Positions 1 to 4,330 of a stretch of DNA of 6,767 nucleotides are shown piece by piece. Below the pieces are notes generated by a model. It had not been told where the DNA came from and ran no database searches. It saw only the letters and a list, made by a program, of their open reading frames with translations. The translations under genes were made by a program, and so were the position numbers. The stretch comes from Clostridia bacterium (GTDB taxonomy: Bacteria; Bacillota; Clostridia; Christensenellales; Borkfalkiaceae). How positions within the stretch are numbered: position 1 is the stretch's first letter; each line of letters opens with the position of its first letter. Location of the stretch: the NCBI GenBank assembly GCA_017631725.1, contig JAGBSS010000177.1:1-6767 (forward strand), written 5' to 3'.

Positions 1-409
1 CATATTTTTTATCCGCATTTTCAAGTTGATTTTTTAAATATAAAATTTCTGGCAAGTACCTATTTTGCATACATACGCCAAGTTTTGCAGTAGAATTTTC
101 TTCTGCCTTTAAAATGCGTTCTAAATCTTGTTCGCTTATTCCAAGCGGTTTTTCGCACAATACGTTTATACCTAAATTTAACGCATATACCACCATATCT
201 GCGTGGAGATAGTGCGGGGTGCAAACGTGTACAACGTTTGGCTTAATTTCCGTTAGCATTTTTTTATAATCGGTGTATTTAGCGCATGTAAAGTCTTTTA
301 GTTTACCTTCATCTACGTCGCAAACAGCGGAAAGTTCTACACCAAGTTCGTTTAAAACTTGCAAGTGAACTTCTCCTATAACACCAAGACCAATTAAGGC
401 AACTTTCAT
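1..409 (-). CDS. Gfo/Idh/MocA family oxidoreductase, N-terminal part (gene runs off the left edge)
   Basis: Translating the minus strand from the ATG at 409-407 gives 136 residues with no stop before the window edge, so the C-terminal part is missing. The start MKVALIGLGVIGEVH is a Rossmann NAD(P)-binding loop (GLGVIG, residues 7-12). Residues 85-88 read CEKP, the hallmark Glu-Lys-Pro of the family whose Lys is catalytic, and residues 115-119 read MQNRY, as in sugar and inositol dehydrogenases. The family moves hydride between NAD(P) and a hydroxyl of a sugar, cyclitol or glycoside. The start is supported by GGGAG at 418-422, 8 bases upstream, and lies one base after the previous stop, so the two are probably translated together. 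The protein is clearly related to its upstream neighbour (both have TPHY near residue 70-80 and a KP motif near 90-100) but is too diverged to be a recent duplicate. The substrate cannot be told. Confidence 0.9.
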   Translation of the reverse strand, partial: MKVALIGLGVIGEVHLQVLNELGVELSAVCDVDEGKLKDFTCAKYTDYKKMLTEIKPNVVHVCTPHYLHADMVVYALNLGINVLCEKPLGISEQDLERILKAEENSTAKLGVCMQNRYLPEILYLKNQLENADKKY

Positions 410-410
410 T

Positions 411-1595
411 TTATTTACTCCCATAAGTTCCTAAAGTACCAACCACTTTGTTGTCATCTACTTGTTTTAACCTTGAATTTGCCCTTTTTACGTTAAGTTC
501 TTTTAAGTATTCATCTTCATCAACAGGTAAATTTACTTGAACGCCACCTTTAAAGCCGGAATATTCTATTGCGTTCATAAGTTCTACACCATTAATGCCT
601 TCTGTTCCTTCTACGAAAAATTCTTCTAATCCTAAAAGAGCATTGGCAAAGTTATTTATTATTCCCGCGTGTTGTGGATTTTTACCATCTGTTTCTACAA
701 CTATTTTTTCCGTTTCTGGGCGAGCAAATCCGTTTTCAGATGTTTTAGAGAACTCTATACTATCTTCTTTGTTTTTGATAAAGATAAGTTCGTTGGTTTC
801 GCCATCGCAAACAAGTTTACCTTTAGAACCGGAAACTTCAAACCTGTTTGTACCGGGTGTTTCGCCCGTGGTAGTTATAAACGTTCCCGTTGCACCGTTT
901 TTATATTCGAAATAAGCAGTGACTTCATCTTCTACTTCTACGTCGTGCCATTTGCCATATTTACAAAATCCGTTAACTTTTACAGGAAGTTCCCCAACAA
1001 CCCATTGAATTAAGTCTAATTGGTGTGGGCATTGATTAATTAACACACCACCGCCTTCACCTGCCCAAGTTGCACGCCAAGAGCCAGAATCGTAATAACT
1101 TTGAGTTCTGTACCAATTGGTTATAACCCAATTAACCCTTTGAAGTTCTCCAAGTTCACCATTTTTAATTATTTCTCTCATTTTTCTATAAACACAATTT
1201 GTGCGTTGGTTAAACATCATTGCAAAATGAACGTTGGTTTTTTTAGCAACGTTATTCATTTCTTTAACCTGTTTTGCATAAACGCCTGCAGGCTTATCAC
1301 ATATAACGTTAAGACCACTATTTAAACAATCTATAACAATTTCTGGGTGAGAATAGTGTGGTGTTTCAACCAAAACTGCATCTATTAAACCGCTTTTAAG
1401 CATTTCTTTATAATCGGTAAAGGTTGCAACGTTTTTATTTTTAGTTTTTTCCAATAAATTGTTAATTTTTACCTTATTAAGGTCGCATACTGCCGTAACA
1501 ATGCCGTTTTCTATTTCGCCATTGTCAAAAATGTTTAAAACGTACGTAGACCCTTGATTTCCAAGACCAATAATACCAAATCTTACTTTTTCCAT
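411..1595 (-). CDS. Gfo/Idh/MocA family oxidoreductase (complete)
   Basis: This 394-residue NAD(P)-dependent sugar or cyclitol dehydrogenase is of usual family length. The N-terminal Rossmann domain starts with FGIIGLGNQG (GLGNQG at 10-15). An acidic residue follows the second strand (CDLN, 37-40), which fits NAD preference. CDKP at 99-102 is the Glu/Asp-Lys-Pro motif with the catalytic Lys101. The C-terminal alpha/beta domain contains the glycine run and NQCPHQLD at 187-194, where His191 and Asp194 sit where the family places its substrate-binding and proton-relay residues. The start is fixed by AGGAG at 1601-1605, 5 bases upstream, which overlaps the TAG stop of the preceding gene. It is the third gene of the leftward operon. 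It probably oxidises or reduces the sugar that the two upstream TIM-barrel enzymes handle. The exact substrate is unknown; IolG-like inositol dehydrogenases and glycoside 3-dehydrogenases are both possible. Confidence 0.93.
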   Translation of the reverse strand: MEKVRFGIIGLGNQGSTYVLNIFDNGEIENGIVTAVCDLNKVKINNLLEKTKNKNVATFTDYKEMLKSGLIDAVLVETPHYSHPEIVIDCLNSGLNVICDKPAGVYAKQVKEMNNVAKKTNVHFAMMFNQRTNCVYRKMREIIKNGELGELQRVNWVITNWYRTQSYYDSGSWRATWAGEGGGVLINQCPHQLDLIQWVVGELPVKVNGFCKYGKWHDVEVEDEVTAYFEYKNGATGTFITTTGETPGTNRFEVSGSKGKLVCDGETNELIFIKNKEDSIEFSKTSENGFARPETEKIVVETDGKNPQHAGIINNFANALLGLEEFFVEGTEGINGVELMNAIEYSGFKGGVQVNLPVDEDEYLKELNVKRANSRLKQVDDNKVVGTLGTYGSK

Positions 1596-1603
1596 AAAAT
1601 CTC

Positions 1604-2374
1604 CTATATAGTTTTAAGATAATCTATGCTTTTTTTAATTTCCGCAAACGGATTTGCGTAATCTGTTGCATCATCTTGCTCTACTAAAAAGTATTTTGCA
1701 GCACAATTTTTCCAAGCACCTATAATACTTTTCATATCTAACGAGCCGTGCCCTACCGGTGCAAAGTTAGGAATATACCCAACCGGAGCACTTTCATCTT
1801 TTTTAATGCCGTAATCTTTTAAATGAACGCACTCTATTCTACCATTTAACCTTTCTGCAAAAGTTATGGGGTTATAGCCTGCGTTTTGAACCCAATAAGA
1901 ATCTAAAGTAAAATTGACAAACGGTGCGTTTTCTACCATGTAATCAAAAATGGTTTTTCCGTTTTTAAGTTTGTAAAACTCTAAAAAGTGATGATGGTAA
2001 AAAAGTTTTCCGCCAAGTTTGGCAATTTTTTCGCCTGCTAAATTAAACTCGTCAATTTTTTTAGTCCAATCTTCTTCATTTTTAGTGCTATCTATTGGAA
2101 TTATACCAAGCCCTATGTTTTTACAACCAAACGATGCGTGTTCAGTAAACAATTTTTCCGTATCGAAAACAATTCTATCGTATGGAACGTGAGTTAAAAC
2201 AACTTCTAACCCACTTTCTTCTTTAACCTTTTTTATTAGGCTTGGGTTAAATGGAGCACCAGAAAACTGAATATACTCGTACCCCATTTCTTTTAATTTT
2301 ACTGCCGTATTTAAAAAATCATTTTCAGTTGATATTTGATTTCTTATAGAATAAAGATTTAAACCTGCTTTCAT
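1604..2374 (-). CDS. Sugar phosphate isomerase/epimerase-family TIM-barrel protein
   Basis: This 256-residue protein belongs to the xylose isomerase-like TIM-barrel (AP endonuclease 2) superfamily, which includes IolE, IolI and tagatose 3-epimerase. It begins with the usual first strand (GLNLYSIR, 4-11). Candidate metal ligands are Glu132 (HFLEF), Asp158 (TLDSYWV), His184 (VHLKD) and Glu232 (VEQD), so the metal site looks intact. Residues 126-129 read YHHH, where many relatives have YHNH. G208-HGSLD near 208-213 matches the common GxGxxD loop before the last strands. No signal peptide is seen, so it should be cytoplasmic. The ATG overlaps the preceding TAA by one base (TAATG) and only a weak GGTGAG lies 11 bases upstream, so translation is probably coupled. 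The family isomerises, epimerises, dehydrates or cleaves keto-sugars; which reaction applies here is not determined. Confidence 0.9.
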   Translation of the reverse strand: MKAGLNLYSIRNQISTENDFLNTAVKLKEMGYEYIQFSGAPFNPSLIKKVKEESGLEVVLTHVPYDRIVFDTEKLFTEHASFGCKNIGLGIIPIDSTKNEEDWTKKIDEFNLAGEKIAKLGGKLFYHHHFLEFYKLKNGKTIFDYMVENAPFVNFTLDSYWVQNAGYNPITFAERLNGRIECVHLKDYGIKKDESAPVGYIPNFAPVGHGSLDMKSIIGAWKNCAAKYFLVEQDDATDYANPFAEIKKSIDYLKTI

Positions 2375-3228
2375 TATTTAACAAACTCACCATTAATTTC
2401 CCTATATCCGTTTTTAACTAAAAGTTCTTTTAAAGATTTAACCGCAAAAGCAAAGGCTTCTACGTTAGAAGTGAACTTAAACTTATGTTTCATTTCCGTG
2501 TTGTCCACTTGTTTAAAAGCATCGAACACGGCAAGGTGTGGCTCTAACGTTAAAACTGTATCTTTTTCTATCATACCCACAAGTTTATTGATATCGCCAT
2601 CGCCATAACCGGCAGGAACAAGCTCACCCGTCTTTTCCACAACGTCTTTAATATGGAAATAATCTGACCTGTTATGGAGAGCAAGCAAAGTATCGTTAGA
2701 CTTTTCACCAACTTGAATATAGTTTGCAGGGTCGTAAACAGACTTAATGCCTTTTACGTTTTCTAAAACGTCTATAACCCTTGCTAAATTATCGCCGTAA
2801 ATTTCTTTTTCGTTTTCGTGGTAGAGTTCTACGTTAAACGAACTTGCAACTTCTACCATTTTATTTAAGTTGTCTAAAACTTTTTGTCTTTCGGTATATG
2901 CGTTGTAAAAAGAGAACACCCTTATTTTATTTGTTTCTAAAGCACAAGCGTTTTCACATACCCTTTTAATTGTTTCTATATATTCGTTAAAGTTAACGTT
3001 TATATCCACCTTACCTAAAGGTGAGCCAACAGACCAAACTTTAATGCCACCATCTGCAAAAATTTTACAAAATTCTTTACACTCTTTAGCATTATAGTCC
3101 GCCACGTTTTTACCATTTATAAAACGTGGTTCCGTTAAATAAACGCCACAATTATTAAGTTCTTTAATCTGACCTTGTATGCTTGTTGCCGCTTCATCTG
3201 AAAAGGCAGCCAATCTAATTTTCGCCAT
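2374..3228 (-). CDS. Sugar phosphate isomerase/epimerase-family TIM-barrel protein (first gene of operon)
   Basis: This 284-residue TIM-barrel enzyme of the same superfamily as its downstream neighbour comes from a different subgroup. It starts MAKIRLAAFSDEA, typical of the subgroup. Candidate metal ligands are Glu138 within HENE (137-140, followed by IYGD), Asp166 (VYDPANY), His192 (FHIKD) and Glu229 (TLEPHL), all present. PAGYGDGDIN at 205-214 is the conserved Gly-rich loop. It is cytoplasmic with no membrane segment. The start is firm: GGGAG at 3235-3239 lies 6 bases upstream, and a strong promoter lies about 30 bases further on. It leads the leftward operon of two isomerases followed by two dehydrogenases. 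The family usually acts on ketoses, inososes or 3-keto-sugars with a divalent metal. Two such proteins with different signatures in one operon imply two different steps rather than redundancy, although this is inference. Confidence 0.9.
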   Translation of the reverse strand: MAKIRLAAFSDEAATSIQGQIKELNNCGVYLTEPRFINGKNVADYNAKECKEFCKIFADGGIKVWSVGSPLGKVDINVNFNEYIETIKRVCENACALETNKIRVFSFYNAYTERQKVLDNLNKMVEVASSFNVELYHENEKEIYGDNLARVIDVLENVKGIKSVYDPANYIQVGEKSNDTLLALHNRSDYFHIKDVVEKTGELVPAGYGDGDINKLVGMIEKDTVLTLEPHLAVFDAFKQVDNTEMKHKFKFTSNVEAFAFAVKSLKELLVKNGYREINGEFVK

Positions 3229-3234
3229 AAAACA

Positions 3235-3239
3235 CTCCC
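3235..3239 (-). promoter_or_regulatory. Ribosome binding site of the first operon gene
   Basis: GGGAG on the minus strand lies 6 bases from the ATG at 3228 and fixes that start. Comparable sites serve the third gene (AGGAG, 1601-1605, overlapping the previous stop codon) and the fourth gene (GGGAG, 418-422). The second gene has only a weak GGTGAG and depends on the TAATG overlap. Confidence 0.8.
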
Positions 3240-3251
3240 ACTATAATATCG

Positions 3252-3287
3252 TAATTAGATTATAGCATTTATTTTTTATAAATTCAA
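3252..3287 (-). promoter_or_regulatory. Sigma-A type promoter of the leftward sugar operon
   Basis: On the minus strand, TTGAAT (3287-3282), a 17-base spacer and TATAAT (3264-3259) form a near-consensus promoter. The -10 is preceded by TGC, giving an extended -10. Transcription should start near 3252, leaving a 5' leader of about 24 bases that carries the GGGAG site. No riboswitch or leader peptide fits in so short a leader, so control is likely at initiation, by the divergent AraC-type regulator. Confidence 0.75.
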
Positions 3288-3337
3288 TGCATAATATTAT
3301 TTTTAAGGCACTTTTTTAGCACAAACTTACGAAATGA

Positions 3338-3366
3338 TTGACTTATTTTTTTGTTTATTGTATCAT
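3338..3366 (+). promoter_or_regulatory. Promoter of the AraC-family regulator, placed for a leaderless transcript
   Basis: TTGACT (3338-3343), a 17-base spacer and TATCAT (3361-3366) each match consensus at 5 of 6 positions. The -10 ends only 6 bases before the ATG at 3373, so transcription should begin at or next to that ATG. There is no purine-rich ribosome binding site upstream of 3373 or of the in-frame ATG at 3334. Confidence 0.6.
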
Positions 3367-3372
3367 TTAAAT

Positions 3373-4101
3373 ATGAAAATGATTTATTACCGCCATAACA
3401 AGGCATCTACTATGCCAGACGTTATAGAAAAAGCAGAAATTACTTTTAACGAACTAACTTTTGTAATTAAAGGTGAATTAAATTATTTGGTTAATGAAAA
3501 TAGTTTCTCGGTTAAAACGGGTGACTGTATTTTTATCAATGCGGGAAGTGTTAGAGAACGGTCTTTATCTAAAAATTCCGATTACGTTAGTTTTAATTTT
3601 ACCGAAGATTGCTCTTTTGTATCAGTGGAACATTTTATAAACTGCATAACGCCTGAAATAAACCTTATTATTTCTGCTTGTGATGAAATTCACGGCAGTT
3701 ATTATAGTTGGGAAGACAAAATTGCAAATGCCGTAAGTCTTATAATTAAAATAATTAAGGACAATCAAATTTCAAATAAAGAAAACCCTTTAATTTTAAA
3801 AATTAAAAGGTTTATAATGAAAAACTATTCTTCTAAACTTTCGCTTGCAAGGGTTGCTAAAGAAGTTGGCTATTCCCCAAACTATTGCGATACGCTATTT
3901 AGAAAAAATACCGGCCACGCAATAACCGATTTTATTATTAAGGAAAGGATGAAAGAAGCAAAAAGGCTTTTAGCAGAAGGTGTTTATTCTTTAAAGAAAA
4001 TTGCCTTAACCATTGGCTACGAAGATTATAACTATTTCACAAGAACGTTTAAAAAGCAATGCGGTTATACGCCTAGCCAATATAAAAGTAAATTAAAGTA
4101 A
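3373..4101 (+). CDS. AraC-family transcriptional regulator
   Basis: This 242-residue DNA-binding regulator has an N-terminal cupin-like sensing domain (about residues 20-80, with the FVIKGELNYLV and TGDCIFINAG strands) and a C-terminal double helix-turn-helix. The first HTH is at about 156-178 (LARVAKEVGYSPNYCDTLF). The second is at about 206-229, ending in the family signature YFTRTFKKQ and then GYTPSQYK. The length is a little below the usual 270-290 because the cupin domain is compact. The frame stays open upstream to an ATG at 3334, but that would put the promoter inside the gene and add 13 unrelated residues, so ATG 3373 is preferred (ATG 3379 is also possible). It is divergent from the sugar operon, so it probably senses that pathway's sugar and activates the operon. 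It has its own terminator. Confidence 0.9.
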   Translation: MKMIYYRHNKASTMPDVIEKAEITFNELTFVIKGELNYLVNENSFSVKTGDCIFINAGSVRERSLSKNSDYVSFNFTEDCSFVSVEHFINCITPEINLIISACDEIHGSYYSWEDKIANAVSLIIKIIKDNQISNKENPLILKIKRFIMKNYSSKLSLARVAKEVGYSPNYCDTLFRKNTGHAITDFIIKERMKEAKRLLAEGVYSLKKIALTIGYEDYNYFTRTFKKQCGYTPSQYKSKLK

Positions 4102-4125
4102 AAAGAGCCATTTGGCTCTTTTTTT
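4101..4125. terminator. Bidirectional intrinsic terminator shared by the araC-type gene and a small convergent ORF
   Basis: Arms at 4101-4109 and 4114-4122 form a 9-base-pair stem around the loop ATTT. The core is GAGCC/GGCTC, and a T run follows to 4125. On the minus strand the same hairpin is followed by a T run as well, so it can end transcription in both directions. The araC-type stop codon ends at 4101, and the small ORF's TAA (4126-4124) abuts the hairpin on the other side. Confidence 0.88.
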
Positions 4126-4198
4126 ATCTGTTTTTAATAATTTCCCTAAAAAACCCCACAAATATTGCCAAAACACATATCAACGCTTCCATAAACAT
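4124..4198 (-). CDS. Predicted small hydrophobic membrane peptide (22-24 residues)
   Basis: The minus strand from ATG 4198 (or the second in-frame ATG at 4192) encodes 24 or 22 residues. A hydrophobic stretch (ALICVLAIFVGFF) is followed by a charged tail (REIIKNR). AAGGGGG at 4202-4208 is a strong ribosome binding site whose distance suits the second ATG (9 bases) better than the first (3 bases). A TATAAT box lies at 4217-4212, and a hairpin terminator directly follows the stop. So promoter, ribosome binding site, ORF and terminator are all present in about 115 bases. It resembles in shape small membrane peptides such as holin-like type I toxins or regulatory micropeptides, but I do not recognise a family and see no clear antisense RNA promoter. 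The function is unknown, and the ORF could be a chance reading frame. Confidence 0.45.
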   Translation of the reverse strand: MFMEALICVLAIFVGFFREIIKNR

Positions 4199-4201
4199 TT
4201 A

Positions 4202-4217
4202 CCCCCTTGTTATTATA
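4202..4217 (-). promoter_or_regulatory. -10 box and ribosome binding site of the small membrane peptide ORF
   Basis: TATAAT on the minus strand at 4217-4212 would start transcription around 4205, right at the AAGGGGG ribosome binding site (4208-4202). The -35 position (AATAAC, 4240-4235) is poor, so expression may need an activator or be weak. Confidence 0.35.
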
Positions 4218-4330
4218 CCTTTATTTTAATGCGTGTTATTGACATACGGATGTCTTATTTAAAAAATTTTTAATTTAATTTATTTGCACTATCTATTGCA
4301 ATAAAGAGAAAAAACATTTATAATAAAAAT
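4218..4330. promoter_or_regulatory. Upstream region of the U32-family gene
   Basis: This very AT-rich intergenic stretch has no further gene. It holds an inverted repeat GACAT-ACGG-ATGTC (4241-4254), an A/T-only tract (4255-4283) that could act as an UP element, and a perfect palindrome TATTGCAATA (4294-4303) lying on the -35 box of the U32 gene. A second TTGCA copy lies 12 bases upstream of the palindromic one, at 4284. The palindromes are possible operators; no known regulator is recognised. Confidence 0.35.
4296..4324 (+). promoter_or_regulatory. Promoter of the U32-family gene, placed for a leaderless transcript
   Basis: TTGCAA (4296-4301), a 17-base spacer and a perfect TATAAT (4319-4324) form the promoter. 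Six bases (AAAAAT) separate the -10 from the ATG at 4331, so the expected transcription start is the A of the ATG itself. No ribosome binding site exists within 20 bases upstream of the ATG. The geometry is the same as that of the araC-type promoter in this window. Confidence 0.65.

Larger units (their letters stand above)
3229..3372. promoter_or_regulatory. Divergent control region between the sugar operon and the araC-type gene
   Basis: These 144 bases hold back-to-back promoters for the leftward operon and the rightward regulator, with their -35 boxes about 50 bases apart (3282-3287 and 3338-3343). Between them are a perfect 10-base palindrome ATAATATTAT (3291-3300) and a direct repeat GCAC-N7-GCAC (3308-3311 and 3319-3322). 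The repeat's 11-base period is one helical turn, as expected for the paired half-sites of an AraC-type activator. It lies roughly 55-70 bases upstream of both predicted starts, a usual activator position. Assignment as operator is inference from spacing only. Confidence 0.4.

Noticed and set aside
595..1325. Plus-strand open frames of 74-114 codons inside the minus-strand dehydrogenase gene (595-915, 669-1013, 1101-1325).
   Set aside because: They lie opposite a clear Gfo/Idh/MocA gene, overlap each other in different frames, have no ribosome binding sites, and their translations look like no protein family.
1..1595. The two adjacent dehydrogenase genes as a recent tandem duplication.
   Set aside because: They share only family motifs (Rossmann loop, TPHY, KP); the residues between them differ widely, so the split is old or they were recruited separately.
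3334..3372. Upstream in-frame ATG at 3334 as the start of the araC-type gene.
   Set aside because: It would put the -35 and -10 boxes inside the coding region, it has no ribosome binding site, and the 13 extra residues are hydrophobic and unlike the family N-terminus.
4165..4193. Plus-strand promoter for an antisense RNA to the small membrane peptide (TTGCCA with TCCATA or CCATAA downstream).
   Set aside because: The -10 match is poor and no separate antisense terminator is seen, so a type I toxin-antitoxin arrangement is not supported.
4239..4244. Perfect TTGACA as the -35 of another plus-strand promoter.
   Set aside because: No acceptable -10 box lies 16-18 bases downstream (only A/T runs). 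The TTGCAA/TATAAT pair further down fits the U32 gene far better.
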